NCBI RefSeq assembly: GCF_905475345.1 | Contig: NC_066600.1 | Span: 4,126,001 to 4,190,000 of the forward strand | Direction of reading: 5' to 3' | Length of the DNA: 64,000 nucleotides | Source of the DNA: Vespula vulgaris | Lineage: Eukaryota > Arthropoda > Insecta > Hymenoptera > Vespidae | In this document: positions 1-11,960 of the stretch, in pieces | Layout: each line of letters opens with the position of its first letter | How positions within the stretch are numbered: the first letter of the stretch is position 1 | Position numbers and translations under genes: made by a program | The notes under the pieces: generated by a model | The model's database searches: none | Seen by the model: only the letters and a program-made list of their open reading frames with translations | What the model was told of the DNA's origin: nothing

Positions 1-780
1 AGAGAGTTAATAGAAATTAGATCATATTTAATATAAATCGGCTGAAGAATTAACCAAGATTGATATCAATCGAATAAAAATTGAATGGACTAAAAATTCA
101 TTTCTATTATTCTCCCATTTAGAATACAAAGAACAAACATTACAATAGATAAAATCTTAAAAAAGAGAAAAGAAAATATATAAGACAAAGGTGATTCACA
201 GTTGATTGCTCAGATCCGAGCTAAGCTTCTAAAACAAAGTCCATTTTACAGTTGTCGTGTTAATTCGTAATACGAGTTAAAGGGAGAGAAAAGGAAACTC
301 TCGATGCTTATCTACTAGCTAAAGTTTTGTTAGAACGATATCCTTCGCCACTACCGAGCGTACTACTCACGGAGCACTTCCATTTTCCGTCTCCGGTAGT
401 ACGACGCTACACATGCGAATTAGCTCCCAGACTTTCTCAGAGTGAAAACTCGCCAGTACTCGAGTTCACGTACCTATCTACGTAGAACTCCGTAGTTAGC
501 ACTACTAAGAGAAAAGAGAGAGAGAGAGAGAGAGAGACATAGAAGAGAGAGAGAGAAGGATTTTGGAAGGAAGGGAGGTGCCGGACGACGAGTTTCCGAG
601 AAAAGAATGGCTTGATGGAGACCCCAATTATCCGTGTAATCTCGGTCGACGAGACGGTAGGTATCTCGAAGGTGCGGTCGCTTTCCTTTTACTTATTCGG
701 GGAGGGCGAGGTTAAGTATAACAAGAGACCGTACCGCTATCCTTCAGCTCGTCTCGCGGGACGTACCGAAAGAGAGCTGT
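1..780. other. Non-coding DNA with a CpG-richer right half
   Basis: No coding frame or RNA gene is recognised. Bases 1-180 are AT-rich and 340-780 are richer in CpG. An 8-base inverted repeat, CGTACTAC (359-366) against GTAGTACG (396-403), could fold with a 29-base loop. A competing 7-base arm at 350-356 pairs with the same right arm (394-400). A GA tract follows at 515-556. The patch could be regulatory; the sequence does not prove it. Confidence 0.5.
515..556. repeat. (GA)n microsatellite, interrupted
   Basis: An almost pure GA run is broken once by an ACATAGAA interruption. Read on the + strand it is purine-only. Confidence 0.9.
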
Positions 781-2210
781 ATTAACGTTAAAGTCTTATC
801 GATTCTTTCTTCCCTTTCGTTCTTTTCCAACGCGTAGAAATTCACGAGACTCTCGTTCAAACTCGTGATCGTAAAATTTTTAACGTCGACTTATACCCAC
901 GTAAGTTCGTGGATAGTCCTTGGACATTATCGTCGATTGATTTTGCTTATTTCAAAAATTATACGATAAATTATAAATGAACGATAAGAAGATTACGATG
1001 AAATAAAAAAAGAAAAGAATTAATTAATTGATACTATTCTCATTAATTTTTTTATATTTGATTAATAAATATTTTTTTTTAATATTTGATTAATATCATT
1101 TGCTAATACAATAAAATAAAATTATAAGAATTCAATAGAGATTGTCGTATTAAATAAAATATTGTTTCATATTATTTATATCAGGTAATAGTTCGCATTG
1201 TTTCAAGTTGCGTAATATACAATTTTCTACTTAAAATCGATAGAAATATTTATACGATACGTTATGGAGTTATTTCGGCCAGGAGAAGGTAAAGTATTTT
1301 AAATCGTAGAGTATATAAGAAAATGATGTCTGGTTATCAAAGAAACTATTTGAAATAATGCATCTCTCAGGATTGTTTTCGAAGTCTCGTAACGACCAAA
1401 GATATAAACGTTAACTTCGATAAATTGGATTTACTCGAGATCGTTGGATATTTCCTGAGTTTAACGAAAAATCCAATGAAGGAACGAGAAAGGATGTAAT
1501 AATGAAAATCCCATTATAAGGCAAAAAATATGATATAGAAAGAAATTCATCATAACTAATTAAGAAATGATCAAATTATGATTCGTCATAATGAGAATTT
1601 TAAAAATGAAAATGAGAGATTTATCAAGGATTAATAAAAATATCCTGGATAAAAAAGATTCACGAAATTAAAGCGTTCGCTTGTCAGCGTGATAGATGAA
1701 AATCCTTTGATCAAAGAAATCCCGTGTTTTAATCATTCGCAGAAACACAAGGCAAATGTCCAAATGAAGGAAACTCAATTTACACGGACAATAAAGGCTA
1801 GGAAATAGGTTTCATTCTACTTCGTCGACAAATCGCTAACGTAACTAAACGTACTCGGTATCTAGTAACGTACCAATATTACGATCGAGAATCTCAAAAA
1901 GAAAAATATTTCAAACGTCGTTTGAAACTGAAGTAAAAGCTTATTCGCATAAAACTCGTCTAACTACTAAAACTATGTTTGCGAAATTTGAACACGAAAT
2001 GAAATTATTCCGTGTTAGCGTAGGTACATGTGATAAACGCAAATAAAAGAAAAGGATATAGAAAGAGAGAGAAAGAAAGAAAGAAAGAAAGGAAGAAAGG
2101 AAGAAAGAAAGAGAGAGAAATAGAGGAATTTAAAAGCAAAGGAACATAGAGAAAAAGACACGTACGAAGCTAGCTAACGTTCGAGTGGATCAACTTTGAA
2201 ACATCGACGT
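781..2210. other. AT-rich non-coding stretch
   Basis: No gene is seen. Bases 960-1170 are very AT-rich and carry ATATTTGATTAATA twice (near 1052 and 1082), a small direct repeat. A GAAA/GGAA-rich tract lies at 2061-2120. Confidence 0.5.
2061..2120. repeat. (GAAA)n/(GA)n compound microsatellite
   Basis: The tract reads as GAGA, then GAAA units, then GGAAGAAA units, all on the purine strand. It is impure and so probably old. Confidence 0.85.
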
Positions 2211-2602
2211 GCTGGATGTCGTTCCCGTCATCTCGGTAAACCACAGTACGATGTCGGATAAAAAGAGATGGAGAAAGACGAAGAGACATAGGAAGCGACG
2301 AGGTTAGCTACTGAAAAGGGAGCTGGAGATGGAGTAGGGGTAGGAGGTAGAGGAACCGGCGAACGTGCCGTCCGCTTCTACAATTCGAAATTAGTTCCCC
2401 GGAGGTTGGAGCGCGGTGGTCCGGTCCTCGGTCACGACAGGAGTAGGTTTTCCCTTGTCCGTCTGGCAAAAGGATCGCAATTAGTCCGTCGACTAGCGAG
2501 TGCGAGCAAGCGAACGCGCGTTCGCGTGGTAAACCGGGTCGTTTCGAGGGCAGAGTGCCTGTTAGAGTGCCGCCGTTTTCGGTTCTGGCAGATAGAGAGT
2601 AA

Positions 2603-2649
<47 letters not shown>

Positions 2650-2830
2650 TGAGGGCTGCGGAGAAGCGATAAAAGAAGAGACGGCCTCGAGTCGCGGACA
2701 ATGCAATGCGATTTCGATCCTCTCGCTGGCGTTGCCGATGCAACCTCTGCGAGCTAGACACGGCCTTTCCCGTAGCTTCAGGAATTTCCTCGTTTTCAAT
2801 GCATTCGCCGTGAGAGGGTACAGGAGAAAG
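2211..2830. promoter_or_regulatory. CpG-rich patch, possible promoter or untranslated exon
   Basis: This is one of the most CpG-dense patches left of the promoter at 57.7 kb. It holds a perfect 16-base palindrome, GCGAACGCGCGTTCGC (2510-2525), and a GA tract (2592-2648). No CAT occurs between 2290 and 2801, so the minus strand has no ATG for 512 bases. The next minus ATG (2289) opens a frame of only 39 codons. Open frames across the patch exist on both strands and look like chance products of high GC. A promoter is possible but no initiator or donor settles its direction. Confidence 0.3.
2592..2648. repeat. (GA)n microsatellite
   Basis: A GA run of about 50 bases with single interruptions sits inside the CpG-rich patch. 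GA repeats near promoters can bind GAGA-factor-like proteins in insects, but binding here is only an inference. Confidence 0.9.
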
Positions 2831-3600
2831 GGAATGTAGACAAACTCGGATGTGGCTATATATCCATCGAGAAAGAGCAGATACTACCGAAGAGAACCGA
2901 GTAGAAACTGTTCGCTCGATGAGAACTCGTCAAAGTGCCAAATCCTCGCGGCTAAAGGCAACACAGACCGAATATGGCACTAACATCAGATACTCTCGTA
3001 TACGCCTTACGCTTCTATGGATGATATCGATGAGAACTGAGTCAACGTCATCCTCGTCGTTTCTTTCCTATTTGGTCTTTCAAATCTTTCATGGAATTTT
3101 ATATATTTATATCGTAGGAATTAAAAGGAATAGAGAAAGAAGAAGAAAAAAGTATATTATTAGATCTTTCGAAAAGTTCTATCTGGACTGAATAAGTTTT
3201 TAGATTTTCAGGATGAGAGTTATTTTATATCGTAAAGGAATTGAAAAGTTTCTCGTCAAAACACGAGATATTTGTCAAGGCTTGTTCGTCATTCCTGGCT
3301 TTATAACGATTTATAATCCGGATGTAATTCTTGATCGATTTTGATGAACAAGATCTCGTTTTAAAAACATAGGTTTAAACTAAGAAATGGTTTCTTGAGT
3401 TTTCCAAAAAGATTTATCTTGTTTTCTTTTTTTTTCTTTATATTATTTCGTTTTTTTATTTCGTTTAACTCTCGTTTTTCTTTTCGAGGAGCATAATTTA
3501 TGCATATAAATAAAAATTTGAGAAAACTGCCTCGTTGTGCAAAACTTCATCGTGAAAAAGAGTAACCTTGATTATCAAAAATGATCAAGAATTACGTTTG
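2831..3600. other. Non-coding transition to AT-rich DNA
   Basis: CpG content falls from left to right. A 113-codon open frame (2850-3191) has no recognisable domain and no splice context, so it is not called. Poly-T-rich stretches occur at 3420-3480. Confidence 0.5.
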
Positions 3601-5154
3601 GATTAACGGACCATAAATCATTGTATCACTGTTACTCCTACTATAGTAATAATATATAATATAATAATATATAATAATTGATAAAAATAAGATGTAGAAG
3701 AAAAATATATTATATACGTCATATACTTATTGATAAAATTTTGTTACAAAATTGATATGAAGAAAAGATAGATAATTCATTAAATAGCCATTACGCAAAT
3801 ATTTTAATATAACCTTTTTAATTATTTAATATGAAAATATTAATTTTAATATTATAAACAGTATATACAAAAGCAGAGTATAATTCGTATTTAAATCAAC
3901 AATCCTACAATTGTTTCAACATTATGAAACTAATACCTTACATATTTAATATTAAATAATTGAGTTTTACTTATACGCGTAGTCGTTAGATGAAAATTTT
4001 TAAGTTTAAATAATTGCAAGAAAATGTTATAAACTAAATACGTCTTCAGCGATATAATAATTTACACTTTCGATATATTGAAACAATTTATAATTTACAT
4101 GAAATATAACAAACTAATATATAACTAATAATCAATTTGCCTCAACATTACATACCACGTTACACAAGTTAATTATAAAATAATATTAATCAAAAATTTT
4201 AATATATTTAAATTTCGAACTCTTTTACATAACGACGAGTAAACATAGAAATTCTCACTTTTCGTACGGTTACGCTTAAATAATTCATACTTTTGAAAAT
4301 TTTATGATTATCAATAATATATAAAGCACACAGTATATAATAAATTAATATTTAAACAATAGTACAAACAATCGCAAAATAGAATCGATATCGAATTCGA
4401 TAAGAAACTTAACAATAGTTTCTTACATTTGATTTCTTCTTTATCTCGAGTCATCGTACAAGCATCAATAAAGATTTACAGTAAATAAAGTTTTGTATTA
4501 AACGTTTTTACAATATTTTCAACAAGTTCTGATTCTACCAATGGAACTAACAATTTGATTTTTATTTTTCTGTCTGAAAACATCATAAAATAAAAATCAA
4601 AAGATCAAAAGAAGTAGAAACAGTGTTTGTTCGTCCGAATTTTTGCGATTTAAAAAATAAATGTATTTCCATTGACTGCGTGCAATGCAGTCGGTTAGAG
4701 TCAATGTTCGTTCAAAAAAACTATTTTTAACAATCACGCAAATTGTTACTTATATTTAAACAATAGTAATCCTCCATGTATTAACTTTACTGACTTTCTC
4801 GTTGTTAATAACTAATTATCGTGTATTAGAGTTAGTACATTATTGAAGATAGTCTCAACCTATAACGATTTTACCTTTGATGTCTACTTATCTCATTTTC
4901 AACCTAGTACGGATCAAACTGCATCAATTTTGACCTACATCAAGGACGAGTCTCGATTTGAAGCCATCAGAGAGAAGTTCTTAAGTAGTAGAAGTGAACA
5001 AAATAATTTTTAATTTAATATTTCGGAAAGCGTATATCTCAAACTCTGTTTAAATAATTAATACTAAATAATATTAATAATTAATGAGTTTGTTTAAACA
5101 AATATATGATGTAGAAGAAATATAAGTAAATAATATTTAAACAATAACACATAG

Positions 5155-5680
5155 TTATAAATATTTCAAAGTTCGAAAAACGTGTCAAATACAAAATACT
5201 CTAATGTAATATTTCAATACTCGTAAATTCCGAACTCTGCATAAATAATTTATGATTTCAATTATTTGAAATTCATTTAAACCAATTACCATTCAAACTG
5301 AATATAACTTCCTAACGTTTATATAAATATTTCAAAGCACGAGAAGCACGTTAGATATAAAATAACTTTAAGTGAATATTTCAATACGCATAAAATTTTA
5401 ATTCCATTTGAGTAATTTATGATTTCGATTATCCGATTTTTATTTTGATGTCTATATTGACTACATTTATTTAAACAAAGTAATTAAACAATAGCACATC
5501 TTTATAAATATTTCAAAACTTGTTAGATATAAAGTGTCTTTTAATACGGCAATATGTTTTTCAAAATTCGAAAACAACTCAAGTAATTTATACTTTTGAT
5601 AATTTTGTAATTATTTAAACGATGTATAATCTACACGGAGTATAATAAAATAATATTTAAACAATATTTTATTTGTTAGA
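5155..5680. repeat. Diverged tandem repeat, unit about 170-180 bases
   Basis: The phrase TATAAATATTTCAAA recurs at 5155, 5322 and 5503 (spacings 167 and 181). It is followed each time by a GTTAGATATAAAATA-like phrase, in the first two units by an ATTTCAATACNCGTAAA-like phrase (barely visible in the third), and then by a TAATTTATGATTT-like phrase. A fourth, poorer unit may start near 5680. Confidence 0.65.
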
Positions 5681-5789
5681 AACATTCTATAGCTCGTATC
5701 ACGCATTAAAAATAAAAACAAAAATAAAATAAAACATTTTGCTATTTTAATAAACTTAAACCTCCAACTCGGGGTTTGTTGTCTTCTTA

Positions 5790-6250
5790 TAATGTCAACA
5801 AAAACGAACTTCTGATTGACTTTGGAGAGTTATCATGTTAGTTTCCTTTAGCATTCCGATGAGTGAACATCGAAAGTCTCTTTGTCTATACAGATAAACT
5901 TAAATAACATATAGTCTCTATTATTTTAGAATTATTTAAACAATGTATAATATACACAAAGTAAAATTAACTGATATTCAAACAACAGTACATTCGAATA
6001 AACATTGCATATCTCGAGACAGACGTTAAATATAAAATAACTTTAATTTAATATTTGTATACAAGTAAATTCTGAACTGAAAATGGATGACTATTTATAC
6101 TATCAACAAAAACGAAATTTTGATTGACTTTGGACAGTTATCGCGTTAGTTTTCTTTAACATTCCGACGAATGAACGTCGAATTTCTGTTTGTCTATACA
6201 ACTGAACTTAAATAATTTGTGCTCTTGATAATCGTAAAATTATTTAAACG
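5790..6250. repeat. Tandem duplication, spacing 308 bases
   Basis: CAACAAAAACGAA occurs at 5796 and 6104. The following roughly 150 bases match with point differences: GATTGACTTTGGA, then a run like TTATCGCGTTAGTTT, then ATTCCGA, then TTTGTCTATACA. Both copies lead into the same ATTATTTAAACRATGTATAAT phrase. Confidence 0.8.
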
Positions 6251-6960
6251 ATGTATAATATAAACAAAGTATACTAAATTGTAATAATAAATTATAATAA
6301 ACTAATAAAGTACAATAAACTATTTCTTCGTCATTTTAAATCACAATGCAAACATACGTCCACCGTGCAAATATAAAGTAAATAAAGTTTTATATGAAAC
6401 ATTTTTTTTTAATAATCTTAAAGGTTTTTTATTATAATAATGATACTAATAATTTTTACAATTTTTTAATTTATTATTATTTTTCTTTTCCAAAAGTTCA
6501 TTGCAATCGTAACTAGCGAAATTATAGAGGAATGGAGTGTCGTATCGTTTTATAAAAACCAAAAACAGTAAAAGCATTTGTTCGTTTGCATTTTGCAGAT
6601 TTAAATAACAAGTGCACTTGCATCGACTGCGTTCAATGCAATTGTTAGAGGCAGTGTTCGTTTGAAAAAATTATTTCTAACGATCGTACAAACTGTACGT
6701 ACATTTAAACAACAGTAAGGTGTATTAAGTTCAATGACTGTCTCGTTGTTAATAATTTATCGTGTATTAGAATCACTGCATCACTGAAGAGGATCTCAAC
6801 CGAATTTGATATCGATTTACGTCATTTTCAACCACTTATGAATCAATCGTCCTCAATTTCGACCTAAATCGCAGACAAGTGTTTTGAAGCTATCGTAGAA
6901 CTTCTTAAATAGTAAGTGAGTTTTTAAATCCGTCGGATCACTCGATCATGTCAAGGATAA

Positions 6961-8159
6961 AAGGTCCGAATAAGCACGGTTGATTGGTTATAATTAATTA
7001 GAGAATTAGAAGAGCATTGAGTGAACACCAGTAACTTTTCTTTGGAGATTTATTTTGTGAATGATTCCTTATATTTTGATTTATTATTAGGTCAGAATAG
7101 GTTCTTCTTGTTTTATACAAGTTTATAATCATTCGCAATTTAACATTGATATTCATGGATAATATTCACGAACATTTTAATAAAGTATAATCGAAAGGAT
7201 ATTCGTTTTGGATTAAGAGCGAAATTGTATATTTTTCTTGTAAATACAATCAGATTGATCGCATGTAAAAATCACCGAGGATTTTACGTTATAATTAAAG
7301 ATAAAAAATTATTAAATATTCAATGAATTTTTTTAGTAAAGAAGTCGCAATAAGATCATTATTTTTGAATGAAAAAAGTCATGTAGAATCATTGCTAAAG
7401 AACAAGAAGACTTGTAGAATTATAACCCGTAAATCCTTAAATGAGTTAATCAGTTTTTATTTGAGAATTTTCAGCAATCAATATATTAATTAATGTACGT
7501 TTGTCTTCTCTTTGTTTCGACAATATTGATACTGCTTGATAATAAAAACAATAATTATTTCCTATCATAGATTTTAGAATTTTTCTTTTTAAGATTGCCT
7601 TAGAGCTGCGTTACAATCGCATTAGAATTTTCGACTTCCTTCCATATTTTAAGATATTAGAATCATTTAGGATATTAAAACCATGGTTCTAATTCTGTAC
7701 CATTAATTAAGATTTAATACGGTAAATTCTGTTATTATGATTTTTTTTGAACGATAGATTTTCTTAAACAGAGACTTTTTGTTGCTTGCTCGTTACGAAT
7801 ATTTTATAACATAATATTTTATGCAACGCTTGTTACATATTCGATAACAGTAATTAAAACATGAAGTTATATATAGAAAAAGAAACTACATATACTATAT
7901 GTCGAAGAAACCCATACAAACTATGGCTTAAGAGAGCAACTATAGGCTATTGAATTATTTTCTAAATTAAAGCTAAATTTTTGGAGAATAGCTCTTAGTC
8001 ATATTTTAATTTTACCATTCCGTTATTTAAAATACTCATATGGTGATAGGTTTTAGATTTATTTGATTTTAAAATTGAAACGATATAGTATTCCGTCTCC
8101 GGTTCCACATTTCTACACGTACGCGAACAAGATTATTTCATATTTTATGTAATTTTATT
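6961..8159. other. AT-rich non-coding stretch
   Basis: No gene, RNA gene or clear repeat is seen. A 13-base match to the 5' part of microRNA-100 at 7424-7436 has no folding partner and was rejected. Confidence 0.5.
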
Positions 8160-9060
8160 ATTGAAATCGAGTTATAAATTTTTCACTTTCTTCATACCTA
8201 AAGGTCGATCAAATTCATAATTTTATTTTAATAAAATCCAGTTCTATATTAAAGTCGATTTTCATTTTTTTCTTTTCTAATATTCGATTAAATTCATAAT
8301 TTTATTCTAATAAAATCAAGTTCTACGTTATAATCACGAAACTTATAAAATATGACACTGAAATTGCATTGAATAAAGATGCACGTGAAACTAAAACAAG
8401 CATAGAAAGAAGTATGTCAAGGTCCTATTTTGAGTCCTTTTCATTTTGCATTTTTATTATTAAAATCGAGTCTCATACATATTTTCCGCTTTTCATTTTC
8501 TTTTTAAGTTAAATTAAATTCGTACCTTTATCTTTCGTAAGTAGTTATATTTCTTATCTCTATAAAATTAAGTTCTATTAAAGTCATGGTAACGAAACGA
8601 ATAAGACGTGACAATTGTGAGGACCATTGAAATTGTACCGAATAAAGGTGCACATAAAGCTGAAACAAATACTACAGTGGGATGTGTGCCAAGTTTTTCC
8701 TTTGCCACGCGTTGAGGGAAAAGAACATTTTTTTTTTTAAATTAGGATCAAGGATTTTTCATTTCCTTTTATTTCTTAAAGATTAAATTACATTACATTC
8801 AGAATTTTATCTTTCGTAAATAATATACGTATATATATATTTTTTTCTTTCATTAATTCTTTTTTTTTTGTTGTCTATAAAATCAAATTCTATTAGAGTC
8901 ATCAAATTAGAGTTTTCTAAACTTACGAATTGCACAGAGTAAAAGTACAGATGGGCGTAAAATAAGTATACTTAAATATATGCCATGTTCTTTACTTGTG
9001 ACACGTTAGGGAAAGTTAAAGATTAAGAACTTCTCATTTTCGATGTAATTCATTCAATAG
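8160..9060. repeat. Three-copy diverged tandem repeat, unit about 270-300 bases
   Basis: The anchor GAATAAAGATGCACGTGAAA (8371) recurs as GAATAAAGGTGCACATAAAG (8640) and, more diverged, GAGTAAAAGTACAGATGGGC (8937). Each anchor is preceded by a TAAAATCAAGTTCTATT-like run and a TCATAATTTTAT-like run, and followed by a GCCAAG/CCATGTTC phrase. Spacings are 269 and 297. Nothing in it looks coding. Confidence 0.75.
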
Positions 9061-9479
9061 AAGTTATGGAATATATCAAATTATGGATATTTGAATATTA
9101 CATTCATAGGAATGTAAATTTATTCGTAATACACACGGTTTATGAAATGTATAAAATAATGAATGATTGTATAAAAATAATTGAATAAAAATAATGAAAT
9201 GTATAAAAATAAGAAATAGGTCTCACTATCGATTTAATATCGATCGTTGAATACACACGAATTTAAATTTTTGTACGGGAGTATATAAGATCGTTCGATT
9301 ATATGAAATATGGAAGGTTTTTTTTACTTTTCCATTAGATAAATAAATCTCTTGATACTATTGATTTATTTTCCATGAAATATTAAACGCGATTGAGATT
9401 TGATTTGATCTTAAAATAATAATAATATAAAAGTAGAGTTATCGTTAAATCGTGTATTTCATAATAGAATTTTTATTTA
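9061..9479. other. AT-rich non-coding stretch
   Basis: No feature is recognised apart from short AATGAATG/ATAAAAATAA reiterations around 9150-9210. Confidence 0.5.
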
Positions 9480-9900
9480 TTAAGGCATTCTTTTAAACTA
9501 TTTTTAGATATTTGTAGGTACTATAAATCAATAAAGATTCATTTAAATTAATCTTTTATTCGACTAATTTTTAAATGTTATTAATTATCATATAAATAAA
9601 TATTAATTCGGGAAAATGTAATCAGGTTTCAATATTAGGGCATTCTGTTCATTAAAACATTTACTGGTACTATCGATCAATAAAGAATTGTTTAAATGAA
9701 ATTTTTATTTGACTAATTTCTACATGTTATTAATTAAAATGAATATTATATTCGATAGAGTGCAATCAGATTGTAATATTAAGATATTCTTTTTATCAAC
9801 TTTTATGTATTTTCTGATAATATAAATCAATCAAAAATTTGTTTAAATTAAATTTTCGATTCACTTTATTTCAAAATATAATTAATTATAATGAATGTAT
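9480..9900. repeat. Three-copy diverged tandem repeat, unit about 150-160 bases
   Basis: A phrase like GGTACTATAAATCAATAAAG recurs at about 9517, 9666 and 9825 (spacings about 149 and 160). Each copy continues with TTTAAAT, a TTTTATTCGACTAATTT-like run and TGTTATTAATTA, and is preceded by an ATTAAGGCATTCTTTT-like run. Confidence 0.75.
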
Positions 9901-10790
9901 CAATTTCTTGGAAAGAATTAAAAAATTAAAAAATTAGAAAATTAAAAAGATAAAAAATTAGAAGATTAAAAAACTCTAAGGATTCTTAAAATTGTTAGAA
10001 AAAATTAGAAACAAATATGTTTTTGATAAACTTAAATCTTGTCGTATACTCTTTATTTCATAAAATGCAAATTTTCTTAGGACATCTCAAGAACACCTTT
10101 TTAAATAACAAGTTTACAGATATCATGGATCCAATTATGAATTATTCAGATTCAATTTTTATTTTACTTTCTTCTTTAACTGTATTATTAAGTTTAATTA
10201 TAAGAAATTTCATTACTCTTGTTTATTCTTATTTATTATCATTTATTATCATTTATTACCATATATTTATATTTATTAAAACGCATAGCAATATCATAAT
10301 CGTTATGATAATACTTCTTTAATACTGACCTTAATTTATTAATAACACAACTTACAAATATAAAATATAGAAACTCTTCGTTAAGTTGTTAATAAATTAT
10401 TATTACCATTGATGAGATTTTCTTTTCCTTTTCCATTTCTTAAAAATACGTACCACTCATCTAAATCATATCTCTTCAGTTTTTCCTGTATTAATGCATA
10501 TAAACGATACGCAAATATAAAATTACATCCTTGTTTTATGTATAAGATTAACAGCAATTAACTGGTCTCGACTTCTTAACAAGATCAAAAACGTTAGAAT
10601 CAAAATATAAAAGTTTGTTAAATGCTCGCATATGGAAATGAAACGTCAAAGACGATTTATTTCTCATTAACCAGTTTATTATATACTATTATCAAAATAA
10701 ATCTCGGAAAAAATAGAAGATAACATTTTCCTATCTCCATTTTCTACGTTCTTACGTATTCTACTCTTTAATGTGTATCTAGTTCTTAAT
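9901..10790. other. AT-rich non-coding stretch
   Basis: An A-rich simple run (AAATTAAAAAAT-like, 9918-9975) is followed by plain AT-rich DNA. A 101-codon frame (10017-10322) is dominated by Ile, Leu, Phe, Tyr and Asn, as expected from random AT-rich sequence, and is not called. Confidence 0.45.
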
Positions 10791-11182
10791 TCGAGGAGCG
10801 TCGAGGCAAACATTGAAGACTCTGCTTTCATCATCGAGCTATACTTATGGTTGAAAGTCTAAAAAGTAACCGCAAGACACGAAGGTTTCTATCCCGGAGT
10901 TTCTCCAGTTGAAAGTTATGGAAATGTCAACGACGATCTTAAGGACGATCTCGTCCGTATGCTTTTCTTTGCGCTTCTCTTCGCGATTCTCCTTGACTCG
11001 TGTTCGACGTCGACTTCCTTTCCGTTTGGTAGCTATGTGCGTTTACCCTTTCGTGCAAGAGAGTACTTCCGAGTCCTACGTTAGAAAGTGACTTCGTTAT
11101 ACTTACCTCTACTCTACCGAGCGCATTGCACTCTACGTGCGAAATGTAATTTTACGAAGAAATTCCAACGATAAAGAGAGGG

Positions 11183-11225
<43 letters not shown>

Positions 11226-11960
11226 TGACCTGTTAGAAGGTTTCTAAATCTAAAGAAAGATCTACGGTCCGTCGTTTACCTTCCTAGCTTATATATCCCT
11301 TTAGTATTTCGTTCCCTTGCAAGGCACACTGATCTCGATTTTCGCGTCGGCTAGTTAAGAAAAGTCTGCGTTCGAAACGTGGTCGAAATATGGTCTTGTT
11401 CAGTAAGAAACGTGAACTTTTTAAACTTCAACTTTTTACAAGTTCAAAAGATTCGAACAACTGGTTAGGTTCACTAAGTTATCACGAGAACAACGAGCCG
11501 AACAACGAAAATCGACTACTGTGTAAGTAAAGGCTATACCCATCGATACGATACAAACGATCGTTGATCCACCTTCGAGTGTTCCACACACACAAAGAGA
11601 GAGAGAGAGAGAGAAGACAGTGGTTCTCTGCCATATCCGCATGACCAATTTAATTCAGCCGTAGGCAAGTAGAGTGATATTATTATTTCGGGGTCGTCGG
11701 TGGAACATCGGCTCGATGCTTCAGGGAATGTAATCATGGGGTTGGCTACCTTCTCGCACTAGTCTCGCATACCGGACCATCCAGCAGAAACAAGCGGGAA
11801 ATTTCAACGCTCCGAGTTGCGGTTTCGTTCCTGTCCCGGCTCTTTTGTTTGCACGACCGCTATCTCTGAACCGGTTTGCATAACGTCACTCCATCGTGTC
11901 TTGTATCACGACGGATTCGACTCAGCTCGTTCACTCGTGCCACTGAAACTTTACAGCCTG
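10791..11960. promoter_or_regulatory. CpG-rich patch, possible enhancer
   Basis: Composition rises sharply here between two AT-rich stretches. It holds GA tracts at 11187-11222 and 11595-11614, and a perfect Grainyhead-type palindrome AACCGGTT at 11869-11876. Several short frames overlap on both strands and none shows a domain. A cis-regulatory element or an untranslated exon would fit; neither is shown. Confidence 0.3.
11187..11222. repeat. (GA)n microsatellite
   Basis: A pure GA run of about 18 units, preceded by impure GAGGGAAAGAG sequence. Confidence 0.95.

Larger units (their letters stand above)
3601..6960. repeat. AT-rich block built of diverged tandem duplications
   Basis: The block reuses the same phrases many times, for example TATTTAAACAATAGTAC, ATATTTCAAAG and AAATAATTTATG. 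Two halves match at about 1.95 kb spacing: GACTGCG at 4674 against GACTGCG at 6625, and CTCGTTGTTAATAA at 4798 against 6742. Similarity between the halves runs over at least 4480-4995 and 6370-6920. Nested shorter repeats lie between them. No transposase, terminal repeat or open frame is visible. It reads as a decayed satellite-like region rather than a gene. Confidence 0.75.

Noticed and set aside
7424..7436. AACCCGTAAATCC, identical to the first 13 bases of microRNA-100
   Set aside because: The remaining mature bases differ and no complementary arm is found within hairpin distance.
10017..10322. 101-codon hydrophobic frame
   Set aside because: Residues are those encoded by AT-rich codons, no domain is recognised, and it sits in plain AT-rich DNA.
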